A model generated the notes under the pieces. That model did no database searches. It was given only the letters and a program-made list of their open reading frames with translations, and was not told where the DNA came from. This document shows positions 20,355 to 29,401 of a stretch of DNA of 64,000 nt, piece by piece. Numbering within the stretch: position 1 is the first letter of the stretch; the number at the start of each line of letters is the position of its first letter. The stretch spans positions 2,356,001-2,420,000 of the forward strand of contig OY723255.1 of the NCBI GenBank assembly GCA_963210315.1, read 5' to 3'. The position numbers and the translations under genes were made by a program. The stretch comes from Rhynchopus euleeides (taxonomy: Eukaryota > Euglenozoa > Diplonemea > Diplonemida > Diplonemidae).

Positions 20355-20509
20355 GGGGTGTCGATTCAGTTTCATTCCCGGTTTTGGATTCCCGGTTTTT
20401 CCGGCCTCCGGAGGGGATTTTTTCACGGATTTTCGCCAAGGGAAAAAAACCAGGGAACCGGGAATTTCCGGGAAAAGCCGGGAAATACCGGGAAAAGTCG
20501 ACACCCCCC
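20355..20509. mobile_element. Mini inverted-repeat element with GGGGTGTCGA ends
   Basis: GGGGTGTCGA at 20355-20364 is matched by TCGACACCCC at 20498-20507; the interior is made of AACCGGGAA/TTCCCGG words. A longer version of the same end, GGGGGGTGTCGA, occurs at 5523-5534 and pairs with 20498-20509. So the region 5523-20509 could itself be a large insertion sharing this right end. No clear target duplication is visible for either reading. Confidence 0.4.
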
Positions 20510-20575
20510 AATGCAGCGGAAAATGGCCAAAAATAGGCCAAAAAACCCCAAATTTTTTCCTATGGGAACGAACAT

Positions 20576-20899
20576 GGGGGTCTTCGCTCCGGGTCAATTT
20601 GGGTCAACTTGGGTCAATTTGGGTCACCCTGGGGTTTTTCACCTTAGGAAAATGGGGGGCTTCGCTCCGGGTCAATCTGGGTCAGCTTGGGTCAGTGACC
20701 CGGAGCGAAGCCCCCCCCCTTAGGTGACCAAAAATAGGTGAAAATTTTTGCCTATTTTCCCTTGTGTCAAACTTGGAGTCTGACCCAAAAATCGGAATCT
20801 GTGACCCATGGTTTATATGGGCAAACCTGAAAATTTCCGACTTTTTCCTCAATTTTTCCCACTTCCTGGCCATACCTTTCCCGACCCAAAATCAAACAA
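20576..20899. repeat. 324-bp direct repeat, copy 2
   Basis: Identical by eye to 5197-5520, including the GGGGGTCTTCGCTCC terminus. It is preceded by the TGCAGCGGAAAATGGCC segment and the junction bases TATGGGAACGAACAT, and followed by the same segment again. Confidence 0.75.
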
Positions 20900-20948
20900 A
20901 TGCAGCGGAAAATGGCCAAAAATAGGCCAAAAAACCCCAAATTTTTTT

Positions 20949-21003
20949 CCGGGGGGCTTCGCCCCCCGGACCCCCCTTGCGTGGGGGGCTTCGCCCCCCA
21001 CGC
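20949..21003. repeat. Two perfect GC-rich hairpins with CTTCG loops
   Basis: CCGGGGGG-CTTCG-CCCCCCGG (20949-20969) and GCGTGGGGGG-CTTCG-CCCCCCACGC (20979-21003) are adjacent perfect palindromes. They resemble the GC clusters of expanded algal and protist organelle genomes, but here they sit inside the giant nuclear element and share the GGCTTCGC word with its ends. Confidence 0.7.
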
Positions 21004-22617
21004 CACACGCACCTCCCGGCCGGTGGCCGGTTCGGTCGTCGTCGGCTGCGGCCAAAGGGCGTGCGGTAGCCGACGCCCTTTTGTGCTCGCCTCCTCCTCC
21101 CACACTTCAGTATGTCGTTTCATGTGAGTCCGTGTTCCTGCTTTGTTCTTCTGTCGACTGGGACGGGCCAGTCCTCGTGGGTTGCCGGCCGGTGTGTCCT
21201 CCCCCGGGACCCCCTCCTCCTCCCGCCACTTGCATCTGGTTCAACTTCAGTGAGAGCTGAGCGGGAGCCATACTTGCTCTCTTGGACCATTTGTCCGCAG
21301 TCCTGCATCATGAAGAGTTAGGTAATGCCCAGTCGCAGCCATCCCCCGACCCAGGTGTTCTGCCGTGGGCCAGGTCACCATCTGTAGGTCACCCCGTCAC
21401 ACACCAGTGGGCAGGCCCTGTCAACGATATCGATGTGACTGCTCTTGCCGCAGGGCAACGGATGTGGGCCTGCATTGCATCCTGTTGCCGCTCAGTTCTG
21501 TTCCCACCGGAGCTTGTTGTTGCGCCGCAGGTCGAACAGCCTTTCGTGTGGTCGGCGCTGATCTTGTATAGAACGTAGGCAGTAGGCTGCTGTGGGTGAC
21601 CTGCAGGTTACCCGTCCCTTTCGTGCAGGCAGCGCGAGAGGTGCGATGTTTATGTGTGGGAGCACGGCAGCTGCCCCACACTCCATTCTGCTCTCTTGTC
21701 TGCTGTTTATGTTGAACAAGGTCTGGCTGCCAGTGATCTCGCTGGGGGTCGGGCAAACCAAAAAAGAAGTCGGGCACAGGGTGGCCGAGCTCGCGAGAAA
21801 AAAAGTGCAGCCCAACCCCGCCCCGACTTCCCGTGGTATGATGCAAACAGGATCGAATGCACGGCCACAGAACATTTTCACCCAATTCGAGAGGCACCGG
21901 ATGTTGCTGCCTTTGGTCGTCCTGCTCGATCAAAAATCAGGAATCCAGCCCCCCAGCCGCCGCCACGGTAGTGAACATCCTGAAAGTCTTCGAAGGCTAG
22001 TCCCCACACCGGTTGGTGCTGTTGCACATTCCAGGCGGGGATGGTCCTTCGCTTGGGGCATGATGAGGTGCGCTTCGATGAACACCATCAAGCCCCCAGC
22101 ATGCCGTTGGGTTTTCATACGCTGCGGCGCATGAAAACTCGGCCACAAGGCCGAACCCAAAGTCCCAAAATCTGACCCGGGAGGTAGGGCCGAGGGTAGG
22201 GCCATGCCACCCCTGGCGGCCCACCCTCCCAAACAATTACAGAAAAAGGGAGGTGGGGCCGCGGCCCCCTGCCAGCCCTGGCACGGGATCACTGCTGGCG
22301 GGTAGTTCAGGCTCGTGGCCCTCCTCGTTCCGATAGCCCCTCGGACATCCAAATGATTCACGTGCAGCAGCCCATGCGCAGAGAACGGTGTGCCGTCTTG
22401 TACAGCAACTGTTGGACAACTGTTGAAATCGTTTTTCACCAAAAAAAATTACTCTGCGGGCCAAGTCGAAGATTTTTCTGGGGACTTTTGGTGTCCCCAA
22501 TTTTTCAATTTTCGAAAAATAAGCTCACTTTGCTAAACTGGACCCAACTCCCCACACTCTTTTTTTCCGACTTTTTCACGGGGTTTTTCCGGTTTTTTTT
22601 GGTTTTTTTTGGCGGAT
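21004..22617. other. Right part of the giant element, no clear gene
   Basis: About 1.6 kb of mixed composition. The peptide DEVRFDE in one + frame near 22050-22075 recalls the end of Copia-type integrases, and several short frames upstream could belong to a decayed polyprotein, but stops interrupt every frame and no catalytic motif is visible. The last 150 bp are T-rich and share TTTGCTAAACTGGACCCAAC (reverse complement of about 15149-15168) with sequence flanking the 9.5-kb element. Confidence 0.4.
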
Positions 22618-22632
22618 GGAGCGAAGACCCCC

Positions 22633-22665
22633 TCTGTGTGTGATGTGTCTTCCTTTTCGTCTTGA
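22633..22665 (+). pseudogene. Displaced 3' end of WD-3
   Basis: It begins TCTGTGTGTG directly after the element's right end and reads, in the WD-3 frame, the family tail ending VCDVSS-x3 and TGA (22663-22665). The following spacer (CTTGAGTGCA..., then a block ending in CTTCAG at about 22851) is the usual family 3' flank. It is collinear with 5196 once the element and one TCT are removed. Confidence 0.8.
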
Positions 22666-23455
22666 GTGCAGTCCCGGAACCTGTTCCCTGCCTTGTGTAC
22701 ACCGCACCACCGTGTCCCCTTCTTCCCCCGCAACAGAGCACCTCCTTCCCTGCTCTATGGAGAGGCAGTTGTGCGTTTGTGCAACGAACACAATAGTGTT
22801 GCATCTGAGATGAGAAGAGGGCAGATGATTGACGCAGTGCTGTCTCTTCAGATTGCCCCACTCCCCCCCCTTCCTCACGAATCCCCCCTCCCCACCCTTG
22901 CCAATGCAGTGTTGAATGCACCCCTGCGAGCTGCACTCATCACACCACCACACCTTCATCAGCCGGTGGTTTTGTGCATTTCGTCACCAAGGGTTTTTTG
23001 TGTCAAACGCACCGTGCTCACGGAAGGCGTTCAGAACTAAAAAGGTTGCAGTGGGAGCAATGTTTTGTACACCTACACTCCACGCCCAAACGTGCAGGTG
23101 ACCAGAAGGTTGCACAAACAAAACAAAAGAAACCCGGCAATCCTTTTTTCGTTGAGGTTCAGCACACTTCGATGTGGGCGGAAAGTGTCGCGTGCTTGTT
23201 CGTGCCCTTGTGCTCCTCACTCACGACACCAGCATCAGCAGGAGTGTGAGTGTGGAAGCGTCAACGCAACCAAGTTAGACGTCCTTCGCCGTCTTCCAGC
23301 ACTTCCGGTGGTTCTTGATTCTTGCTTCGGGGGGCCAGTCTCAGGCCCCCCTCAGACTGGCCTCCAGACTGCCGCACGGGGAGCGGGAGCCCACCGTGCA
23401 CACTTCACCCCCTTTCACTTTCCCCAGCACACAGGACACAAGCAGCCGAACCAAC
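22666..23455. other. Spacer between WD-3 and the carbonic anhydrase gene
   Basis: It contains the conserved spacer block (22806-22851), C-rich tracts and a solo YR-A type repeat (23158-23267). Just upstream of the next gene, CACTTTCCCCAGCACACAG (23416-23434) is a plausible AG acceptor. No gene is seen. Confidence 0.5.
23158..23267 (+). repeat. Solo A repeat of the YR-A family
   Basis: About 108 bp matching A1/A2 of YR-A with one or two changes (CACCAGCATCAG for CACCATCATCAG), ending at the core GGAAGCGTCAACGC (23254-23267). No ORFs or B repeat adjoin it. It is best read as a recombination relic of a YR retrotransposon. Confidence 0.75.
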
Positions 23456-24037
23456 ATGTCCGCCAACAGAGATGCGATCCTTGCTGCGAACGAGAAGTAT
23501 GCGGCGGGGTTCGGCACAAAGGCTGACCTCGCCATGCCGCCCGGGAGACAGCTTCTGATCCTGACGTGCATGGACGCGCGGCTCGACCCCGCTGCCTTTG
23601 CAGGGCTTGCCGAGGGGGATGCGCACGTCGTGCGGAACGCAGGGGGCCGTGCGAGCGACGACGCCATCAGGTCCCTCGTCATTTCGCACAAACTGCTGGG
23701 CACACGCGACTGGTATGTCGTCCATCACACCGACTGCGGGATGCACCTGTTCGACGACGCGACCATGGGGTCGCTCCTCGAGACGAGCCTCGCGACGGCT
23801 GCCTTCGACGGGACCCGGTGGGCGAACCAGAAGGACGAAGGCGGGTCTGCTGCTGGGCACTACGTCAGGTGGCTCACCATCTCGGACCCAGATGCAGCTG
23901 TCGTGGCCGACGTCAAGCGCATCCGGGAGCACCCCCTCGTCGCGCGTGACGTGTCGATTCAGGGTTTTATCTACGACGTCAAGTCGGGCCGCCTGGTTGA
24001 GGTGAAGGAAGCAACCGAGGCAGGCAGGCCTGCGTGA
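23456..24037 (+). CDS. Beta-class carbonic anhydrase (194 aa)
   Basis: It catalyses reversible hydration of carbon dioxide using an active-site zinc. The sequence shows the beta-class signature: Cys-x-Asp-x-Arg in LTCMDARLD (residues about 37-45), VVRNAGGRASDDAIRSLVIS, and the His-x-x-Cys pair in HHTDCGMHLF (about 90-99), which together give the Cys-His-Cys zinc ligands and the Asp-Arg dyad. The length suits the short beta-CA group. Start: the ATG at 23456 follows a likely AG acceptor, and the upstream extension in this frame is not conserved-looking. No targeting peptide is evident, so it is probably cytosolic. It is a single-copy intruder in the WD40 array. Confidence 0.88.
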   Translation: MSANRDAILAANEKYAAGFGTKADLAMPPGRQLLILTCMDARLDPAAFAGLAEGDAHVVRNAGGRASDDAIRSLVISHKLLGTRDWYVVHHTDCGMHLFDDATMGSLLETSLATAAFDGTRWANQKDEGGSAAGHYVRWLTISDPDAAVVADVKRIREHPLVARDVSIQGFIYDVKSGRLVEVKEATEAGRPA

Positions 24038-25507
24038 ACACGAGATCGTTCTATGCTTGGTTTTGTGCCCGAGTGGTGGTGGTGGTGGTGGTGGTGGCCT
24101 GTGTAACCCCCCTTCCCGTCCCTCCCGTCTTGCTTGTCTGTGTGGGGTGGGTTGTGTGTGGAGGGTATTCCCCTCTCTGTGCCAACTGTGTGTGTCATAG
24201 CTTGTGTCGCTTCACAGCTGGTCGGAACCAGTTGTGTGCGGCACACACACACACACACACGAGATGCACAACTGCGAGGCGCTTGCCGTCACACACAGTC
24301 TCATGTCCCTGCCTCAATCATCAACACTTCCCCCCCCCCCCCTCCCCTAGTTGCATTATCTCTTCCACTTCACACCCACCACCCCACCCCAAGTGCTGGG
24401 ACAACCTGCATACGAGTGAAGGGTGTAGGGCCTTCGCTCTGTGGCAGAACTGGTTTCCGTCAGCATCAAACCGTTGCCGGACCTGGTGTCAGTTTGCCAC
24501 ACCCTCCTCTGCCCGAAGACGGGAGAGTCGTTTGACTTCTCACGGGGGGGAGGAGGGGGTTCTCGAAGACGACCTCTCTCAGAATTCTTGGAGAGAACAT
24601 CAGAGTTCGCTCGGTGCGGCCTAAATAATGTCACTCCAGACTGGTGAGTCCAGTCCAGCCGCTCTCTACCCGTGTTTTGTTTGTGATGCGTTTGACGCTT
24701 CCACACACAAAAGCCTCAACTCCTGTGATGGGGGAGGCTCGTGGTGCGCCAGCACATTTGGCTGTGGTGGAATACCATTTTCTGCTCACAAGTGTGGGTA
24801 AACATAAAAGGCGAACGTGTGTGTGTGTGTGTGTGCTTGACAACACTGCCTGGAGGTTCAACCGTTTCTACCAGAATCTGAAGCAGCCTATCCCGAACCG
24901 GGTTTCTCTTGAACTTACATACCTAACCACCCTACCTTGCTTTCTGGGCGATCTTCCTTTGTTTTCAAAAAAGAAGCCCTTGGGGTTTGCGTTCTTTGCT
25001 TTGTACGGGCGGTACCTTTTTTTGCTGCTGAGCTGAAAGGCGCACACGCGGCTAGGCTGCCATGCACGTGATCCAGCGACCCGATGATACTTCACTTGCT
25101 GGGGAATGGACGTGCCTGGCCACACCTTCGCTGCGTGTCGCCCAGTGGCATTGTGAATGCAGGAAAGACATGCCCCCACCCCTGTGCAGAAGTGCGAGTC
25201 TCTCGTCGCCCCCTGACCCCCCCCCCCCTCCCCGTGCTGCCACCTCACCCGTTTGTTCGTCAACGAAGTGGAACACCCTGCATCCCCCCCACCCCTTTCC
25301 GGGAATTAACTCGGCCCTTCCTTCTGTGCGTCTTGGAGGGTCTTTTTGTTGGAGGGATTGCAAGGCTGTCCGGTGCGCTCCACCCCTATCCATCCAATTT
25401 GGGTCGCATGGCTACCCACCTTTACCGGGCTTTCATCATGCGCCCATCATGCCCGCACACTGCACACACCGCACCCTAGATAATCTGATCAGCTGGTAGA
25501 CGAAGTC
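24038..25507. other. 1.5-kb spacer with microsatellites and a YR relic
   Basis: It includes (GTG)n at about 24073-24100, (AC)n at 24240-24262, C-runs, (GT)n at 24816-24835 and the solo YR-C type repeat at 24626-24809. The stretch 25000-25480 is pyrimidine-rich. Short frames show no domains. GCACACTGCACACACCGCAC near 25460 recurs in other WD spacers (about 4020 and 28130). Confidence 0.5.
24626..24809 (-). repeat. Solo A-B repeat of the YR-C family
   Basis: On the minus strand it reads the A repeat of YR-C (from about 24809 to the core at 24702-24689, here with one extra T) directly joined to its B repeat (to about 24632). Sequence identity to YR-C is high but imperfect. An A-B unit without ORFs is what recombination between A1 and A2 of a complete element would leave behind. 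Confidence 0.7.
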
Positions 25508-26638
25508 ATGGATGTGACTGTTCGTCATGCCGGGAGCGGTCACAGCTGTGTCGTCGGAGTTCCGGAAGGCGGGACCGTGGTCAGGCTGAAGGCGGATGCG
25601 CTGGAGGAGATGTTTCCGGGTTCCATCAACGCATCCCGTGAGGCTGCATGCGTGGCAGCACACATCGAAGGGCGTGAGGAGGAGCTGGACGATGAAGAGC
25701 GCGTTGCCGACACGGGTCTGGAGGACGGGGGTGCTGTCAAGCTCGTCCCACGCTGGCCCACAGTCAAGGCCCCCGCAGTCTACAAGAGCGGACATGGCGA
25801 ATACGTCAGATGCATCACACTGTCAAGGTGTGGGACGCTGTGTTCAGTGGGACACAATGGAGGGCATGTTGCGGTGTTTGACACCAGCACCGCTGATGTG
25901 GTGACGGACTTACCACACGCCACGCATGTTTGGTACACTGCGTTCTCTGTCTGTGGGACGTGGTTGGCGACGTGTCCTGACGACGGCGCCATCTGTGTGT
26001 GGCTGACGGGAACCTGGGAGCAGGTCTGCATGCTGGACACCCACACCGCTGTGTTCAGGGCAGCGTGGACACACTGTGGACGTCTGGTGTCAGGAGACAA
26101 GAGCGGGGAACTGCGTGTGTGGGACTTGAAGGGTACACCGAGCGCCACAGTGCTGGGGGGTCATGGCGGGGCTGTTTGCGGCATTGCTGTGTCGGGCACA
26201 AGGATCTTCAGCGGGTCACATGACAAAACCATCCGTGAGTGGGACATCAGCACCCTCACACACACACGCACCCTGCATTTCCACGCGAGTTTCGTGATCG
26301 GCATCGCCCTGACTCTGGACGAGCAGCACCTGGTGTCGTGTTCCGCCGGCCACTCCCTCCAGGACATGTCACTCAAGGTGTGGTGCACAGCCTCCCTCAG
26401 CTGCCTGCGTACTGTACTGTTGACGGGGAAACCAGCTTTCCTTGCTGTGTCACAGCCAGGTGATGTTGTTGCAGTGAGGAATGCTCACGTTAACGCCAGC
26501 ACGCTGTACCGCCTCAGCACAGGCGAGTTTCTGGCGAACGTGGCCACGCAGGGGTTTTCTGTTGCACTCAGCCCCTGCGGGAGGTGGCTCTTCACACCGA
26601 AGCCCACTTCTGTCACTGTGAGTCCTGTGCACCCCTGA
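25508..26638 (+). CDS. WD-4: Ubl-WD40 protein (376 aa)
   Basis: The start is MDVTVRH at 25508. Residues 1-92 are the Ubl-like domain, nearly identical to WD-3, WD-5 and WD-6. Seven blades follow, with core sequences ITLSRCGTLC, TAFSVCGTWLATC, AAWTHCGRLVSGD, IAVSGTRIFSGS, IALTLDEQHLVSC, LAVSQPGDVV and VALSPCGRWLF. Differences among paralogues cluster in the loops between these strands (for example YKSGHGEYVR, VGHNGGHVAV, SAGHSLQDMS). A 7-residue loop insertion in blade 5 is unique. It ends TVSPVHP. The product is a soluble binding protein of unknown ligand. Confidence 0.87.
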   Translation: MDVTVRHAGSGHSCVVGVPEGGTVVRLKADALEEMFPGSINASREAACVAAHIEGREEELDDEERVADTGLEDGGAVKLVPRWPTVKAPAVYKSGHGEYVRCITLSRCGTLCSVGHNGGHVAVFDTSTADVVTDLPHATHVWYTAFSVCGTWLATCPDDGAICVWLTGTWEQVCMLDTHTAVFRAAWTHCGRLVSGDKSGELRVWDLKGTPSATVLGGHGGAVCGIAVSGTRIFSGSHDKTIREWDISTLTHTRTLHFHASFVIGIALTLDEQHLVSCSAGHSLQDMSLKVWCTASLSCLRTVLLTGKPAFLAVSQPGDVVAVRNAHVNASTLYRLSTGEFLANVATQGFSVALSPCGRWLFTPKPTSVTVSPVHP

Positions 26639-26691
26639 GTGAGTCGGACCCCTTTCCCACATGACTCGCGCTTGGCCCGCGTCTGAGATGT

Positions 26692-26831
26692 GTAGAAAAA
26701 TTTAATGTGTCTCGTGTGCGGCGGGGGGGGATGGGGGGTGGGTCGGGGGGAGAGCGTCCCTTTAGTGCCGCTTGTTATATTGCATGTGCTGCACAGGCAG
26801 CACATGCATGTGATATTCTACATGTGCTGGA
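26692..26831 (+). promoter_or_regulatory. Conserved 3' flank with a perfect 10-bp hairpin (copy 2)
   Basis: This is the same block as 3199-3333, with stem GCATGTGCTG (26782-26791) and its complement (26798-26807). It separates the WD-4 stop from the fragment at 26836. Confidence 0.45.
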
Positions 26832-26835
26832 TCGC

Positions 26836-26989
26836 CACACTGTACCGCCTCAGCACAGGAGAGTGTCTGGGGGAGGTGGACTCAGAGGGTTGTGGTGTTG
26901 CACTCAGCCCCTGCGGGAGGTGGCTCTTCACACCAACAAATAGCAAAACTTCTGCCGCTGTGTGCGCTGTGTCTTCTGTTTCACCCTGA
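26836..26989 (+). pseudogene. Fragment of a Ubl-WD40 gene (last 50 codons)
   Basis: Starting at CACACTGTACCGCCTCAGCAC it reads the last two blades (LYRLSTGECLG, VALSPCGRWLF) and the family tail CAVSSVSP with a stop. It has no Ubl domain, no earlier blades and no start. It adjoins the conserved hairpin block, so it is probably the product of unequal recombination between family 3' ends. Confidence 0.75.
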
Positions 26990-28261
26990 GTGCAATGTCA
27001 GAACGTGTTTCCCTGCCTTGCGTCTTGTCATGTTGTTCGTGGGGGCGACGTTGATGATGCCTCGTCCCGGGTGGCTCTCGTGCAAGCCCCATCTGCGCTT
27101 TCTCCCCGGCCCGGAGTTGTGTTGCCAGGTTCCCACAGCACCCCCTCACCATTCCCATACCCGTTTCGAGTGCCATGTGTCTGCTACGTTCCAGGTCAGG
27201 TGGTCCTGCCTGTTGAGGTTGGACCAACTTGCCCCCAGACTGGCCCACAGGCAAGGCGTTGACAGGCTACGCACCTCTGCTTACTGGGGGGGGTCGAATA
27301 TAAGATGTACCTACCCCCCCCCCCGTGTTTAAGTCCCCTATATATCCATATGATGTGTTTAAGTCCCCTCGGCGGCCAATTTTCCCGAAGGGACTTAAAC
27401 ACGGGGCATTTTTCCAGGTGTCCGTTGGCGGACCACCAGGATGTGAGGCACGTGTGGAGGCCAGGGAGGGGGCCTGGGGGCTTCGGATACCCGCACGCGG
27501 CCCGGACTGCCCCGCAGGGGGCAGTCCGGGTCACGTCGCTCGTCCTCAACCACAGCCTCGTTGTGTGCGATGCAGGAGTCGGGAATCAATTTTGCGGCAC
27601 AGCGGGGCTGCTAGCAGTGGCGAGGGCCGCAGTGTGCCAGTGCTCAGCGCCCTCGGATCCCCAAGCCACCTATACTGCCACCCCCAGCTGGCCCCGCCTG
27701 AGCACCCCGCCGTGTGTCCCGTCTCCCAGGGGAGAACGTCGGTTGGCAGAGTAGGGTGGCCCTGAAGCAGTGTGAGAGGCAAAGGGGTTTGAAGCCCCAG
27801 CTCCCAGGCCCCCAGAGTCTGTCTAGATGTGCCTCGGCGGCTCGATATACGGCCTCTCCCCGGTTCCCTCAGGAAACAGGTGACAGGCGTGTTTAAGTCC
27901 CCTCCGATGTGTTTAAGTCCCCTTGGCCCCGATTTTGACGTTTGGATAGGGGACTTAAACACGGGGGGGGGGGTAGGTACATCTTATATTCGACCCCCCC
28001 CAGTAATGTTCGATTGAACATGTTGCGAATCCGCAAACCCACCCAATCACCCGCCCAAGCCCCCCTGCATTGTCAAGTGGTGGCACCGCTCTGAAGCAGC
28101 CTGTCTTGATCCCCACCCCACCACTGTACACCGCACACACCGCCACACCCTCCAGCAAACCTGCAAACCCACAAATTGGTGGTGCGACTTCCCCAGCCCA
28201 AGCCTCGTCAGGCCACCGCCCGCTCCCAGTCGCCCCTCCGTCGTGAGTGTGCAAGGCAAAC
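26990..28261. other. Spacer between WD-4 and WD-5, mostly a TIR element
   Basis: No gene is recognised. The left 290 bp are family-like 3' flank. The TIR element fills 27284-28003. The rest is C-rich and ends in GTGTGCAAGGCAAAC before the WD-5 ATG. Confidence 0.5.
27284..28003. mobile_element. 720-bp TIR element flanked by TA
   Basis: About 56-bp inverted ends start CTGGGGGGGGTCGAATATAA (27284) and end in the reverse complement (28003); TA lies on both sides (27282-27283, 28004-28005). Inside each end the word GTGTTTAAGTCCCCT occurs twice forward and once inverted, a subterminal array typical of transposase-binding sites. A perfect hairpin CCCGGACTGCCCC/GGGGCAGTCCGGG is near 27500-27530. No transposase is encoded, so it would be a non-autonomous element moved in trans. 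Confidence 0.75.
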
Positions 28262-29401
28262 ATGGATGTGACCGTCCGTCATACAGGGACCGGGGACAGC
28301 TGTGTCGTCGGAGTTCCGGAAGGCGGGACCGTGGTCAGGCTGAAGGCGGATGCGCTGGAGGAGATGTTTCCGGGTTCTATCAACAACGCATCCCGCGAGG
28401 CTGCATGCGTGGCAGCACGCATCGAAGGGCGTGAGGAGGAGCTGAACGATGAAGAGCGCGTTGCCGACACGGGTCTGGAGGACGGGGGTGCCGTCAAGCT
28501 CGTCCCACGCTGGCCCACAGTCAAGGCCCCCGCTGTCTACTACTCATCTACACATGACGGCAAGATCTACTGCGTCACACTGTCGAGGTGTGGGAGCCTG
28601 TGTGCTGTGGGTTCCTCCAAGGGACACACCACAGTGTGTGACGCCACCACCGCTGATGTGGTGAAGGGCTTTACACATGGCAGCGCACCTGTTGCTCGCG
28701 CAGTATTCTCAGTCTGTGGGACGTGGCTGGCAACAGGTTCTCTTGACGGCGTCATCTGCGTGTGGCTGACATCAACTTGGGAGCAGGTGTGCGTGCTGGA
28801 CCACAACAAAACCGCCGTATGGAGTGCAGCGTGGACACACTGCGGGCGTCTGGTGTCCGGGGACGAGGGCGGCAAACTGCGTGTGTGGGACTTGAAGGGC
28901 ACACCGAGCGCCACAGTGCTAGGAGATTACAGCCATGGTGTTCGCACCATTGCTGTGTCGCGCACGAGGATCTTCAGCGGGTCCAATGAGAAGAGCGCCC
29001 TCCGTGTGTGGGATATCAACACCCTCGCACACACACACACCCTGGATGACCACACCCGTATTGTCACTGGTCTCGTCCTGACGCATGACGAGAAGCACCT
29101 GGTGTCGTGCTCTTGTGACATGTCGCTCAAGGTGTGGTGCACAACCTCCCTCAGCTGCCTGCGTACTGTGCGACTGAACGACCTTCCCTCCTCACTTGCT
29201 GTGTCACAGCCAGGTGATGTTGTCGCAGTGGTGAAGCGTATCACTGGCACCACCACGTTGTACCGCCTCAGCACAGGTGATCGTCTGGGGGAGGTGGGCT
29301 CCCAGGGCGATGGTGTTGCACTCAGCCCCTGCGGCCGGTGGGTTTTCACAACAAATGAAAGTTCTGTATCTGTGTGTGCTGTGAGTTCCGTTTCGCCCTG
29401 A
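28262..29401 (+). CDS. WD-5: Ubl-WD40 protein (379 aa)
   Basis: The start is MDVTVRH at 28262 (an in-frame ATG five codons upstream is not in the family alignment). The architecture is the same as WD-4: Ubl-like residues 1-95, then seven blades ending VALSPCGRWVF and the tail CAVSSVSP. Loop segments differ (YYSSTHDGKIYC, VGSSKGHTTV, SNEKSALRVW). This is the cleanest, uninterrupted family member, and its 3' spacer is the reference for the empty site of the 428-1576 element. Confidence 0.88.
   Translation: MDVTVRHTGTGDSCVVGVPEGGTVVRLKADALEEMFPGSINNASREAACVAARIEGREEELNDEERVADTGLEDGGAVKLVPRWPTVKAPAVYYSSTHDGKIYCVTLSRCGSLCAVGSSKGHTTVCDATTADVVKGFTHGSAPVARAVFSVCGTWLATGSLDGVICVWLTSTWEQVCVLDHNKTAVWSAAWTHCGRLVSGDEGGKLRVWDLKGTPSATVLGDYSHGVRTIAVSRTRIFSGSNEKSALRVWDINTLAHTHTLDDHTRIVTGLVLTHDEKHLVSCSCDMSLKVWCTTSLSCLRTVRLNDLPSSLAVSQPGDVVAVVKRITGTTTLYRLSTGDRLGEVGSQGDGVALSPCGRWVFTTNESSVSVCAVSSVSP

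Larger units (their letters stand above)
5197..22632. mobile_element. 17,436-bp composite element splitting WD-3 (15-bp inverted ends, TCT duplication)
   Basis: The left end is GGGGGTCTTCGCTCC (5197-5211); the right end is its exact reverse complement (22618-22632). TCT lies on both sides (5194-5196 and 22633-22635), and removing the element plus one TCT restores a WD-3 3' end collinear with its paralogues. No transposase is recognisable inside, so it is non-autonomous or carries an unfamiliar enzyme. Its content is itself nested: a direct repeat of the left 324 bp (20576-20899), a 9.5-kb element of the same end family, four 31-bp repeat arrays, a YR retrotransposon and G-rich hairpins. Alternative: the second left end at 20576 marks a separate 2.06-kb copy using the same right end, but its flank (CAT) does not match TCT. 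Confidence 0.75.

Noticed and set aside
21592..22134. 180-codon + frame and the VRFDE peptide as a Copia element
   Set aside because: Only a five-to-seven-residue resemblance, stops in every frame and no catalytic motif.
20576..22632. A separate 2.06-kb element using the second left end
   Set aside because: The termini pair, but the flanks (CAT and TCT) do not match, whereas 5197 and 22632 share TCT; kept as an alternative only.
23566..24005. Other + frames and minus frames over the carbonic anhydrase
   Set aside because: Shadows; only the 23456 frame carries the zinc-binding signature.
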